A DNA stretch of 64,000 nt from Calliphora vicina (taxonomy: Eukaryota > Arthropoda > Insecta > Diptera > Calliphoridae), in the NCBI RefSeq assembly GCF_958450345.1, contig NW_027052609.1, positions 1-64,000 of the forward strand, in the 5' to 3' direction. Below the pieces are notes generated by a model that saw nothing but the letters and a program-made list of their open reading frames with translations, made no database searches and was not told the DNA's origin. How positions within the stretch are numbered: position 1 is the stretch's first letter; each line of letters starts with the position of its first letter. The translations under genes were made by a program, and so were the position numbers. Below are positions 37,730 to 47,911 of this stretch, in pieces.

Positions 37730-37909
37730 ATGCCACCCAGTACTTCTTTAGTTACAATGATACCTAAGTCGGGAAAAGATCACAGTAAAGTAGAATCATA
37801 TAGAACCATTAGCCTATTGTCAAATATATCAAAGCTATTCGAAAAACTGTTAATGAACAAGTTAAAGCCGATAGTGAATCATTTTGATTGTATTCCAACT
37901 AGAGATGCT
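37730..37909 (+). pseudogene. Jockey-2 RT, part before hAT-B
   Basis: Reads SLVTMIPKSGKDHSKVESYR and SLLSNISKLFEKLL, then CIPT at the hAT-B junction. This is the N-terminal RT segment of Jockey type. The rest continues at 38941. Confidence 0.85.
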
Positions 37910-37990
37910 AATCGGGACTGATTTTTAAAAATCCCGGGGTTCGGGATTTTGGGAAGAAGAAATAACAATAAAGTATGTACATTAGGCCGG

Positions 37991-38269
37991 GTCGATTTGT
38001 ATGGACGATCAAAACGTAAAAAATCGTATAGCAGAAACGCAATCTACGCAAAATTCTAAGAAATTATCCCCAAAAAACCATAGGTCTAAAATCAAATGCT
38101 ATCTTGCGCATTTCGTCTTTTATCCAATTAAAAAAATATATATATATACTGCAATATCATTGGATAAAAGACGAAATTCGATAGGATTTGATTTTAGACC
38201 TATGGTTTCTTCTTAGAATTTTCCGTAGAATGCGTTTCTGCTATACGATTTTTCGTGAAAAAAATCGAC
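37991..38269. mobile_element. Foldback element inside hAT-B
   Basis: Arms 37991-38128 and 38159-38269 are long imperfect inverted repeats around an AT loop; shared blocks include AAATCGTATAGCAGAAACGC and AAACCATAGGTCTAAAATCA. Related hAT-A and hAT-C lack this block, so it is a later insertion. Its outermost edge is probably a few bases further left (AGGCCGGGTCGATTTG). No coding. Confidence 0.85.
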
Positions 38270-38319
38270 ATACTGGTGAAAAACCGTACTTTAGTATAAA
38301 AAAGTGTTTATTTTAAATA

Positions 38320-38882
38320 GCTTCTTAAGAATACTATTGCATCTATGGTTTCATCTGCCATTCTGGAACGAATTTTGTTTTCGACATATGCTGCTGCCGA
38401 AAAACATCTTTCACATTCCATATTTCACATTGGCGAACCCGTTTGCATATACTTATAACAAATCTGCAAGTATTTTCCTCTTGTTCCTTCAGAAATAAAA
38501 TGATCTATTTCTTTTGCAAGTTGAAAATCTACATTATAATTTGGATTCGTTATTATTATTTGAAGTTTTTACATTTATTAATAATATCTTTTAGCCTTTT
38601 AGCAATCCAAATATTTTCATTTTGTTCGAGCTCCTCATCTGAGATAAAATCAATTTCATTTGAAGAGGATTTAAATTGAGTTTTGTTAGATAACTTACAA
38701 AAAAAGTTGAAGAATTGATTTTCTAGAGCCCCACTCAAGGAAAACCAAAAATACCGTTTTCCTTTATTAACTATATTGTAGCAGGAGTTGAGCTTAACAA
38801 CTTTGCTGAACATCACTTTGCGATATTCGTGCATGTATCGTAGAATGTCAAAATGAATGAAAAAGTCACACAAAAATGACAA
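38320..38882 (-). pseudogene. hAT transposase C-terminal fragment
   Basis: 108 open codons from 38882, then decayed continuation to about 38320 with EIDHFISEGTRGKYLQICYK, CERCFSAAAYVENKIRSR and ETIDAIVFLRSYL. The ERxFSxA...R...FLR pattern is the hAT dimerisation domain. The BED finger and catalytic core are absent, so all three hAT copies need a helper transposase. Confidence 0.75.
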
Positions 38883-38940
38883 TTTCCTCTATTTATTTAT
38901 GAAAAACGGGATTTGGAAAATCCCGAAAACCCCGGGATTT

Positions 38941-39540
38941 TCATCAATTCGGATTTCGAGAAGGTTGGTTGGTAGAAATCATATCCAAGACATTTGAAGA
39001 AAAAAAATATTGTTCTGCACTCTTCATCGACGTTTCGCAAGCCTTCGACAAAGTATGGCATGAAGGATTATCGATAAAAATAAAACAATATTTACCAGTG
39101 AACACACACAAGCTTCTAGAAAGTTATTTAAGTCATCGAAAGTTCGTTCTTAAACAGGGAGACTTCATAAGTTCACCACAGCCTATTGAAGCAGACGTAC
39201 CCCAAGGAAGTATACTGGGTCCCTTCCTATATTTGCTATATACTTGTGATATGCCTACAAACAGTCGAACCCACATATCTACTTTTGCTGATGACACAGC
39301 TATACTAGCCATTCATGAAAACCCCCAAGAAGCATCTGTACTGTTACAAGACCATATACTCGACATAGAAAGGTGGTTAAAACAATGGAGAATAAAAGTA
39401 AACTAGCAAAAATGTATACATCTTACATTCACATTGAGTAGAGAATCGTGCCCTCCAATCCTAATAAATAATCATATAATACCTCAACAATCTCAAGTTA
39501 AATATCTAGGTCTGCATCTTGGTATGTGAGAAATATTAAC
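38941..39540 (+). pseudogene. Jockey-2 RT, part after hAT-B
   Basis: Resumes with HQFGFRE, then SALFIDVSQAFDKVW, VPQGSILGPFLYLLY, TFADDTAILAI and LKQWRIKVN followed by a stop at 39405. Beyond it homology to Jockey-1 continues with a deletion. The ADD catalytic pair is intact but the gene is broken. Confidence 0.88.
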
Positions 39541-39799
39541 ATTCATAAGGACCTAGCTGTCTCCCTGGTGAAAAATGAAATAAAAAATCAAGCCAAACTC
39601 ACTTGCACGACTAAGAAGAAGGAATCCAACAGACCTGCGCGAATGATAGGATCTATAAATTAAACATAATTTTTCGTCCAACTGTGGTGGGACGTAAATA
39701 AAAAATAATATTTAGATTTAAGATTTGAACAAATTATTGATAGTTCACAATATTTTGTGAAGATACAATAAATAAAATATGAAATAAAAAAAAAAGTTA

Positions 39800-40735
39800 T
39801 TGGTTATGTCGCTGTGAAACTTTAAAAGTGCGTGCTGTGTGGAGTGGAATTTTTTAAAACCAAATTGGAAGTTTGATATAGGATTTATGATAAATTCTTT
39901 TTCAATTTTATCTTTCAGGACATGCTCAAATATTTTCCCTAGGTTAAAGAGCAAGGATATAGGACGAAAATCGTATAAAACCCCACTGTTGCTTTTCTTT
40001 TTTATTGGAATTATTATCGCTAACTTCCAATCAGAGGGAAAATAACCATTGTTGAATTGCCTTATCAGGAAACTTTTTAATGATGTAGTTTGATATCCCA
40101 TCTAAGCCACATGATTTTTTTGTATTGATGTTTTGAGTTATGTTTTTAATTTTAACAGTGTCGGTAAAATGGTAAGCATCAGGATTTGAAAGTTCGTCAA
40201 ACCTGTCATCAAAGGAGAAAATGTGATTTGGAATTACATCCATACATGTTGAGATTCTTGATTCAAGATCGTCCATCGGCCGTTCTGGTGTTGTTTGGCG
40301 AAAAATTGAGGAATAGAATTGCTGGAAATTAACTGCAATTTCAGCTGGATTTGTTATAACGTTGTCATTATGTCGTAGATGTCGACAAAAAGGGGTTTAT
40401 CTTTTCCCACTATTTAGATCCGACTCAAGCTGTTGCGACGGATAGTTGCATGGAATATAAATAGAACCAAATATATATCTCTTACATGTGTAGTTGTATG
40501 AGGAATTAATTTTTATAAATGTTTTGTATAGAGTTTTTAATTACCACCGTTACTCCAATAGGAGAATTGTCATAAATAAAGTTATAACCCTCAATTTTTA
40601 TTGACTTATGTCTTCTTAGATGGCACTCCTGTATGAATCCAATGTCGATGTTATTATTATGTAGTGTATTGCTTAAGTCAATTTGTCAGATTATTTCAAT
40701 CAGAGATAGCACATTGAAAGAAAAAATATTTAAGG
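39800..40735 (-). pseudogene. LINE-A unit 1 ORF2: endonuclease and N-terminal RT
   Basis: Minus-strand pieces: KKSCGLDGISNYIIKKFPDK, GYFPSDWKLAIIIPIKKKSN, FRPISLLFNLGKIFEHVL and FQFGFKKFHSTQHALLKFHS (RT), preceded near 40560-40700 by endonuclease motifs (IGFIQECHLRRHK-like). A deletion near 40398 removes about 70 bp present in unit 2. The RT continues at 37696 across Jockey-2. Confidence 0.82.
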
Positions 40736-40737
40736 AT

Positions 40738-41940
40738 CTATGGTCCATATTGAGATCTTACTTTGTTAAGGAGGAGCACAAATTCTGATTTGGCCTCAGA
40801 TTTTGATATATTCTTAAATTCCTTTAGGAAGATGTTGATCTCTTGCTCCAGAGTTAATTCTTCTGGCTCTAGGAAATAATTGGCTAACTTTAGAAAGTCC
40901 TCAATTGCCGAAGGTTTTTGTTGACGCAAATTTTGCTGGGTGGTATCAGGATGAAAGAGGTTAGCAAATGTTTTCCCCGGTGTACGCATTGACATGTTCA
41001 CTGCTCTATTGACATTTTCTGTCGCAATGGCCTTTTCCTCTACTACTTTTGCCATCTTTTTTTGTCTTGCAGCCAGATATTTTTTGTAAGTTGGGCAACC
41101 TTTTCCTGAGGAGTCTTCTCGCGTTCGTTGACATTCACCAGGTGCGTGGACTTGATCAAATTTTATGCATTTGTATGCAGAATTGCAGTTGCGTGAGATA
41201 TGACCCCAACGCTGATATCTGTGACATTGAATATCGCTTTCTTTCTTTTTGGGTTTTTCCCAGGAAATTATTTGATTTTGCAGGCCACGAATATTTGAAA
41301 TGTCGCTCAATGTTTTCCCTGGGAGAAGGGAGACCAGAAAAAGTCCCGAATCGACATTTTGTTTAATTTACCTTGGCGTTTTAAATTTTGTAACAGATGC
41401 GACTGTTTCAGGCGCAAGTGTGTCAAGTTCTATTTTAATTTTCTCACTCTCTGTATCTGCAACCAGACCTCGTAAGACTATTGACACTTGTTTAAGTTCT
41501 TTCGGGGTGAACGAATAAGAGTGAATGTTTTTTGTTCTAAGAATGGCCATCATAGAGGTGTGAACTTAAGAATCTGCAAAATTGAGCTTTTTATTGATGT
41601 TTTTTATTTTAAATGAAAAATCAGGAATCGTAGATTTTAATGTATCTACCAAAGCTTTTATATTTACATTGTAAACAAATATTGGTGTACACCATTTTGT
41701 CCTTGACTCGGTTTGTTCAAGCTTATTATTTACTTGTGCTTGATTGCTTACCGGCTGAGAGCCCTGTAAATCAATGTCGGCCAGAACGCTGAGAATACCA
41801 AATTTATTCTGGTCTAGAAGGACGTGATTAGCTAGTCTTTCAGATAAATCCGAGATATGCACACTTATTGGTGTTAAAGTGCTTTCTACTCTTGTGGATT
41901 GTCTGTGAAAATATTTCTTGGGAATAAATTTTGCAATTTT
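40738..41940 (-). pseudogene. LINE-A unit 1 ORF1 (Gag-like, zinc knuckle)
   Basis: Pieces in two or three minus frames: N-terminal ISDLSERLANHVLLDQNKFG, a PRE_C2HC region (FVYNVNIKALVDTLKSTIPD, SFTPKELKQVSIVLRGLVAD), then knuckle CHRYQRWGHISRNC (second Cys of the knuckle replaced by Tyr) and CIKFDQVHAPGEC. A deletion removes the third knuckle that unit 2 keeps. No clear ATG at the N-terminus. Confidence 0.82.
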
Positions 41941-42022
41941 ATTTTATTTGCGAACTATTATTATTATTTGCCCACAGGCGGCATTATTGTTTTGCTGGTT
42001 GTACGGGGTTTGATCGGCTGTG

Positions 42023-42812
42023 ATGGATGGTGATGTAGAAGACGGTGGTGTATCTGCTATGCAAGTCATTAGCGGAGGTAATGTGGACATTGATGGTAAC
42101 GAAAATCTTTTAAAGAAAAGGAGATTGGATGGTGAAAACCCATCAATTAACTTAAACATATCATCGCTGGCTTCAGATCCAATGAAGTACAATAAATTTG
42201 GGATACCAGCTGACCTTGATTTTCAGAACAATGAAGTAAATGACAATCGTGTTAACGACACGGCTAAAAGTAATACATCTGGTTTAAAGAAGATGGCGGG
42301 TCCAACTGGGAATCAATTTTGCCCTCCCATATTTGTATACAATATGGTTCTTTATATGCCCTCCCATATAAAGAACCTAGTGGAACAACTGTAACTTAAG
42401 AACCCTAAAATTGTATTCAAAATTAAAAATGTAAACAAACACAAAAGCAAGCTTTATCTTTCAGACGTTGCCATACACTCTGAGATGATGTCAGTTCTGA
42501 GCGAAAAAAATAAATGCATATACATTTACTCCAAAAGAATTAAATCAGATTTCTTTGGTTCTTCGCGGTCTTTATCACATAACTGGTTTGGATGAAGTTA
42601 AACAAGTTTTGGACGATGTTGTTCCGGGTGTGGTGTCAAAAGTATCGACACTGATTTAACAAATATTTATGTGTGATGTGTCCCACGTTAGATATTTGTT
42701 AAATCAGTCTGTTATATGGGAAACGCCCAAAAAAAAGGAGCAAGAAATTCATTGCAGAAGGTGTCAGCACTGGGGACACATAGCACGAAACTGCACATCA
42801 GAATATAATTGT
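42023..42812 (+). pseudogene. LINE-B unit 1 ORF1, rearranged
   Basis: ATG at 42023, head to head with LINE-A. Reads MDGDVEDGGVSAMQVISGGN and DPMKYNKFGIPADLDFQNNE like unit 2, then is broken by a palindromic insertion (42346-42377), a second palindrome replacing about 100 bp (42650-42708) and ends at 42812 where the sequence turns into LINE-A ORF1. ORF1 would encode the RNA-binding protein of the LINE. Confidence 0.8.
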
Positions 42813-42957
42813 GTATGACCCCAACGCTGACATCTGTGACATTGAATATCGCTTTCTTTCTTTTTGGGCTTTTCACAGGAAATTATTTGATTTTGCAGGC
42901 CATGAATATTTGAAATGTCGCTCAATGTTTTGCCTGGGAGAAGGGAGACCACAAAAG
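42813..42957 (-). pseudogene. Scrap of LINE-A ORF1 at the unit junction
   Basis: Matches 46074-46215 of unit 2 with few differences and encodes the region before and including the first zinc knuckle (CHRCQRWGH on the minus strand). It joins LINE-B on the left within ATTGTGTATGACC and hAT-C on the right at TTTGGTAAAG. Confidence 0.85.
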
Positions 42958-43719
42958 TTTGGTAAAGAATCTAAATCTAAAATCCCGAAAATTATAAGAA
43001 AGAAACGTACATAATTATGTCTTTACAATTGAAAGTACATTTTTTATTTAATTTTTATTAGACACTAAAAAGCATACTATTGCATCTATGGTTTCGTCTG
43101 CCTTTCTGGAACGAATTTTGTTTCCGACATATGCTGCTGCCGAAAAACATCTTACATATTGGCAAAATCGTTTGCATACACTTATAACAAATCTACAAGT
43201 ATTTTCCTCTTGTTCCTTCAGAAATAAAGTGATCTATTTCTTTTGCAAGTTGCAAATCTACATTATAACTTGGTTTCGTTATTGATATTTGGGTTTTTTA
43301 CATTTATTAATAATATCTTTTATTAATAATATATTTTCATTTTGTTCGAGCTCCTCATCTGAGATAAAATCAATTTCGTTTGAAGAGGATTTAAATTGAG
43401 TTTCGTTAGATAACTTACAAAAAAATGTGAAGAATTGATTTTCCAGAGCCCCACTCTAGGAAAACCAAAAATCCCGCTTTCCTTTATTAACTATGTTGTA
43501 GCAGGAGTTGAGCTTAACAACTTTGCTGAACATCACTTTGCGATATTCGGGCATGTAGAATGTCAAAATGCATAAAAAAGACATTAAAAAATATCAATTT
43601 CCCCTATTTGTTTATGAAAAACTGGGATTTAAAATTAAAAAAATCCCGGTCTTCGGGGTTTAAGAAATCCCGAAAACCCCGGGATTTTCGGGAACGGGAT
43701 TCCCCGCTTGGCATCTCTA
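42958..43719 (-). mobile_element. hAT-C: left-truncated copy in unit 2
   Basis: Begins at TTTGGTAAAGAATCT, lacking the first roughly 48 bases of hAT-A, and ends at CATCTCTA followed by GCTGAGCC (43720-43727), the ancestral target sequence. Otherwise close to hAT-A. Keeps the C-terminal hAT dimerisation remnant on the minus strand (about 43080-43570). Confidence 0.85.
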
Positions 43720-43890
43720 GCTGAGCCTGACCAAGATAGATTATTTTCTAATTCATAAATTTCGTTCATTAGGGTGTTTTAATGGATGGCAAGTTTTCCA
43801 AAAAACAGCTTTTGAAGACGAAGAGCATTTTTACAGAAGGGTTGGACATCTCAGGTGTCATATATGTATGTAAGTATCTTCTAGTGGTAC

Positions 43891-45600
43891 TTACATAATG
43901 TTAATTATACACTTCCGCAAAATTCTTCGTTCAAATATTTCCAGTTCTTTGGCCACTATTGGAGAAATAATGAACCAGATTGGAAAACCGTATAGCAAGA
44001 CTGATCTTATAGTCACCTTGTAGAGAAGCAGCTTGGTTGTTTGAGGTAGGAGTTTGTTATTAAATAAGTATGAAAACATCCCGGCTATTTCTTTTGCTTT
44101 TTGTAGTGTGCAACGTGCATGTGTGTTAAATTTTAACATCTTGTTAAAGGAGATGCCTAGATATTTAATGCTGCGATGACATTTTCCGGAGGGATTCCTA
44201 ATACAAATGGCCTCTGATTTGCTTGCGTTGATTTTCATTCCCCATGTTTTGAAGAAATCATTTATCAACATGAGGTGAGCTTTGGCATTATAAAACGCTT
44301 GATATGTGACGCGCTGTGGGCATAAATTAAGCAGTCGTCTGCATATAAAATTGCTGTAGAATTTTGAGTGGTGTGCGGGAAATCATGAAGAAAAAGGTTG
44401 AACAGGTATGGTGCTTCCTCTGGGTACTCCACTATTTACATATCCCATTGATGAAGATGTACTCTGAATATGAACGGAAAATTTTCGAGCAGAGGAAACT
44501 CTTGATCAATTTAGTCAAGTAGGGATCAATTCCCAATCCAATTAATTTATATATAATTCCACTAAGACAGACGGAATCAAATGCTTTTTCTATATCCAAG
44601 GATATCGCCACCGTGCAATTTTATTTCTCAAGTTATTGGTTATGTCGCTGTGAAACTTTAAAAGTGCGTGCTGTGTGGAGTGGAATTTTTTAAAACCAAA
44701 TTGGAAGTTTATGATAAATTCTTTTTCAATTTTATCTTTCAGGACATGCTCAAATATTTTCCCTAGATTAGAGAGCAAGGATATAGGACGAAAATCGGAT
44801 AAAACCCCACTGTTGCTTTTCTTTTTTATTGGAATTATTATCGCTAACTTCCAATCAGAGGGAAAATAACCATTGTTGAATTGCCTTATCAGGAAACTTT
44901 TTAATGATGTAGTTTGATATCCCATCTAAGCCACATGATTTTTTTGTATTGATGTTTTGAGTTATGTTTTTAATTTTAACAGTGTCGGTAAAATGGTAAG
45001 CATCAGGATTAGAAAGTGCGTCAAACCTGTCATCAAAGGAGAAAATGTGATTTGGAATTACATCCATACATGTTGAGATTCTTGATTCAATTGCTGGAAA
45101 TTAACTGCAATTTCAGCTGGATTTGTTATAACGTTGTCATTATGTCGTAGATGTCGACAAAAAGGGGTTTATCTTTTTCCAGTAGGTAATATCACCTCCA
45201 AGGATGAACCCATCAAAACCTAAACAGGATTGAAGAACCGTATTTAGATCCGACTCAAGCTGCTGCGACGGATAGTTGCATGTAATATAAATAGAACCAA
45301 ATATATATCTCTTACATGTGTAGTTGTATGAGGAATTAATTTTTATAAATGTTTTGTATAGAGTTTTTAATTACCACCGTTACTCCAATAGGAGAATTGT
45401 CATAAATAAAGTTATAACCCTCAATTTTTATTGACTTATGTCTTCTTAGATGGCACTCCTGTATGAATCCAATGTCGATGTTATTATTATGTAGTGTATT
45501 GTTTAAGTCAATTTGTCAGCTTATTTCAATCAGAGATAGCACATTGAAAGAAAAAATATTTAAGGATCTATGGTCCATATTGAGATCTTACTTTGTTAAG
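43891..45600 (-). pseudogene. LINE-A unit 2 ORF2 (endonuclease and RT)
   Basis: Endonuclease start NNNIDIGFIQECHLRRHK and GYNFIYDNSPIGVTVVIKNS near 45500-45360; RT pieces KKSCGLDGISNYIIKKFPDK, FRPISLLSNLGKIFEHVL, FQFGFKKFHSTQHALLKFHS, the YADD region near 44340, then KTWGMKINASKSEAICI, KYLGISFNKMLKF and ILRKCI at the C-terminal side (43891-44271). Several shifts and small deletions break it. This is the better reference copy for LINE-A. Confidence 0.85.
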
Positions 45601-45651
45601 GAGGAGCACAAATTCTGATTTGGCCTCAGACTTTGATATATTCTTAAATTC

Positions 45652-46850
45652 CTATAGGAAGATGTTGATCTCTTGCTCCAGTGTTAATTCTTCTGGCTCT
45701 AGGAAATAATTGGCTAACTTTAAAAAGTCCTCAATTACCGAAGGTTTTTGTTGACGCAAATTTTGCTGGGTGGTATCAGGATGAAAGAGGTTAGCAAATG
45801 TTTTCCCCGGTGTACGCATTGACATGTTCACTGCTCTATTGACATTTTCTTTCGCAATGGCCTCTTCCTCTACTACTTTTGCCATCTTTTTTTGTCTTGC
45901 AGCCAGATATTTTTTGTAAGTTAGGCAACCTCTCCAGTTAGCAGGGTGACCAGCCATTTCACAATTGGAACAATAGGGATCTGAGGAGTCTTCTCGCGTT
46001 CGTTGACATTCACCAGGTGCGTGGACTTGATCAAATTTTATGCATTTGTATGCAGAATTGCAGTTGCGTGAGATATGACCCCAACGCTGACATCTGTGAC
46101 ATTGAATATCGCTTTCTTTCTTTTTGGGTTTTTCCCAGGAAATTATTTGATTTTGCAGGCCATGAATATTTGAAATGTCGCTCAATGTTTTCCCTGGTAG
46201 AAGGGAGACCAGAAAAAGTACCAAATCGACATTTTGTTTAATTTACCTTGGCGTTTTAAATTTTGTTACAGATGCGACTGTTTCAGGCGCAAGTGTGTCA
46301 AGTTCTGTTTTAATTTTCTCACTCTCTATATCTGCAACCAGACCTCGTAAGACTATTGACACTTGTTTATGTTCTTTCTAGTGAACGAATAGGAGTGAAT
46401 GTTTTTTGTTCTAAGAATGGCCATCATAGAGGTGTGAACTTTAGAATCTGCAAAATAGAGCTTACTCTTATTTTTATTGATGTTTTTTATTTTAAATGAA
46501 AAATCAGGAATCGTAGATTTTAATGTATCTACCAAAGCTTTTATATTTACATTGTAAACAAATATTGGTGTACACCATTTTGTCCTTTACTCGGTTTGTT
46601 CAAGCTTATTATTTACTTGTGCTTGATTGCTTACCGGCTTAGAGCCCTGTAAATCAATGTCGGCCAGAACGCTGAGAATACCAAATTTATTCTGGTCTAG
46701 AGGGACGTGCTTAGCTAGTCTTTCAGATAAATCCGAGATATTCACACTTATTGGTGTTAAAGTGCTTTCAACTCTTTGTCGTTTGGAATGACAACATGAC
46801 ACACAAGGTGGATTGTCTGTGAAAATATTTCTTGGGAATAAATTTTGCAA
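45652..46850 (-). pseudogene. LINE-A unit 2 ORF1 (three zinc knuckles)
   Basis: Opens without an ATG (TTG at 46850). N-terminal ISDLSERLAKHVPLDQNKFG, PRE_C2HC region, then PGKTLSDISNIHGLQNQIIS and knuckles CHRCQRWGHISRNC, CIKFDQVHAPGEC and CSNCEMAGHPANWRGC. The C-terminal part ends near EEPEELTLEQE-like sequence at 45652. The knuckles bind the LINE RNA. Two frameshifts split it. Confidence 0.85.
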
Positions 46851-46936
46851 TTTTATTTTATTTGCGAACTATTATTATTATTTGCCCACAGGCGGCATTA
46901 TTGTTTTGCTGGTTGTACGGGGTTTGATCGGCTGTG

Positions 46937-47900
46937 ATGGATGGTGATGTAGAAGACGGTGGTGTATCTGCTATGCAAGTCATTAGCGGAGGTAATGTGG
47001 ACATTGATGGTAACGAAAATCTTTTAAAGAAAAGGAGATTGGATGGTGAAAACCCATCAATTAACTTAAACATATCATCGTTGGCTTCAGATCCAATGAA
47101 GTACAATAAATTTGGGATACTAGCTGACCTTGATTTTCAGAACAATGAAGTAAATGACAATCGTGTTAACGACACGGCTAAAAGTAATACATCTGGTTTA
47201 AAGAAGATGGCGGGTCCAATTGGGAATCAATTTTGCCCTCCCATATTTCTATACAACGTGAATATAAAGAACCTAGTGGAACAACTGCAACTTAAGAACC
47301 CTAAAATTGTATTCAAAATTAAAAATGTTAACAAACACAAAAGCAAGCTTTATCTTTCAGACGTTGCCATACACTCTGAGATGATGTCAGTTCTGAGGGA
47401 AAAAAATAAATGCATATACATTTACTCCAAAAGAATTAAATCAGATTTCTTTGGTTCTTCGCGGTTTTTATCACACTACTGGTTTGGATGAAGTTAAACA
47501 AGTTTTGGACGATGTTGTTCCGCGTGTGGTGTCAAAAGTGTCGAAATTTACAACTTCTTTTTCGATAAAAAATAAATACGATACTGGTCTGTTTTTAGTA
47601 ACATTGGTTCCAAAAAAAAAACTTGGTGTTGTGTCCCACATAAAATATTTGTTAAATCAGTCTGTTATATGGGAAACGCCCAAAAAAAAAAGGAGCAAGA
47701 AATTCAGTGCAGAAGGTGTCAGCATCGGGGACACATAGCACGAAACTGCACATCAGAATATAATTGTGTAAAATGCGACGAAAAACATCTCCCGGCACCA
47801 ACCACCCAACACAGAGCCACGCTGTGTCAACTGCAAAGAAAGTGGCCACCCGGCGAATTGGAGAGGATGTCCAGCTTTGTTGGGGTTGATTTTCAATTTA
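46937..47900 (+). pseudogene. LINE-B unit 2 ORF1
   Basis: ATG at 46937, 86 bp from the LINE-A frame and on the opposite strand. Starts MDGDVEDGGVSAM, then FCPPIFLYNVNIKNLVEQL, KHKSKLYLSDVAIHSEMMSV, a shift, VLRGFYHTTGLDEVKQVLDD, VSHIKYLLNQSVIWETPKKK, a shift, and knuckle CRRCQHRGHIARNC with CVKCDEKH. It resembles LINE-A ORF1 at about half its positions, so it is a sister family. ORF2 does not follow directly; homology ends near 47890. Confidence 0.82.
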
Positions 47901-47911
47901 TACTTGTTTAA

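Larger units (their letters stand above)
37910..38940 (-). mobile_element. hAT-B: hAT element inside Jockey-2
   Basis: Left end TAGAGATGCTAATCGGGAC is like hAT-A; the right end stops after CCCCGGGATTTT and lacks the final TAGAGATG complement, so it lost its last bases. It splits the Jockey-2 RT between CIPT and HQFGF. No target duplication is left. It carries a foldback element (37991-38269) and the best preserved piece of hAT transposase in the window. Confidence 0.85.
37703..39793 (+). mobile_element. Jockey-2: 5'-truncated LINE inside LINE-A
   Basis: Related to Jockey-1 but truncated: it starts in the linker region before RT (NKYLENLDAT) and ends in a poly-A tail. The 6-bp target duplication AAGTTA is at 37697-37702 and 39794-39799; unit 2 shows the empty site. 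Two internal deletions relative to Jockey-1 are seen, one just after the start and one after the RT core (about 39520). It is itself interrupted by hAT-B. Confidence 0.88.
35514..41940 (-). mobile_element. LINE-A, unit 1 copy, with three insertions
   Basis: A Jockey-superfamily LINE read from about 41940 (5') to 35514 (end of ORF2). It is interrupted by hAT-A (35610-36445), an hAT-type MITE (36625-37153) and Jockey-2 (37703-39793). When these are set aside the order is ORF1, endonuclease, RT and C-terminus, matching unit 2 at 43728-46857. It has several small deletions and shifts and is dead. Confidence 0.8.
43728..46857 (-). mobile_element. LINE-A, unit 2 copy
   Basis: Same LINE as unit 1 without the MITE and Jockey-2. 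Reading right to left: ORF1 (46850-45652), endonuclease (about 45600-45070), RT (45067-44270), C-terminal part (44271-43728). The 3' end is missing because the copy is joined to hAT-C. Frames are broken in several places. Confidence 0.85.
35602..47911. other. Tandem segmental duplication (two units)
   Basis: Unit 1 (35602 to about 42957) and unit 2 (42958-47911) share, in the same order, an hAT element, minus-strand LINE-A and plus-strand LINE-B, with only scattered base differences in aligned stretches such as 42023-42340 against 46937-47250. Unit 2 lacks the MITE and Jockey-2 and shows single-copy target sites there. Unit 2 starts inside the hAT element and is joined to a LINE-A scrap (42813-42957). 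It may be a true duplication or two haplotypes placed in tandem by assembly. Confidence 0.8.

Noticed and set aside
42023..42394. Open frame as a host nuclear protein
   Set aside because: It aligns with LINE-B ORF1 in unit 2 which runs on to zinc knuckles; it is a retrotransposon gene.
46858..47106. Minus-strand frame opposite LINE-B ORF1
   Set aside because: Antisense shadow; the plus frame has homology to LINE-A ORF1.
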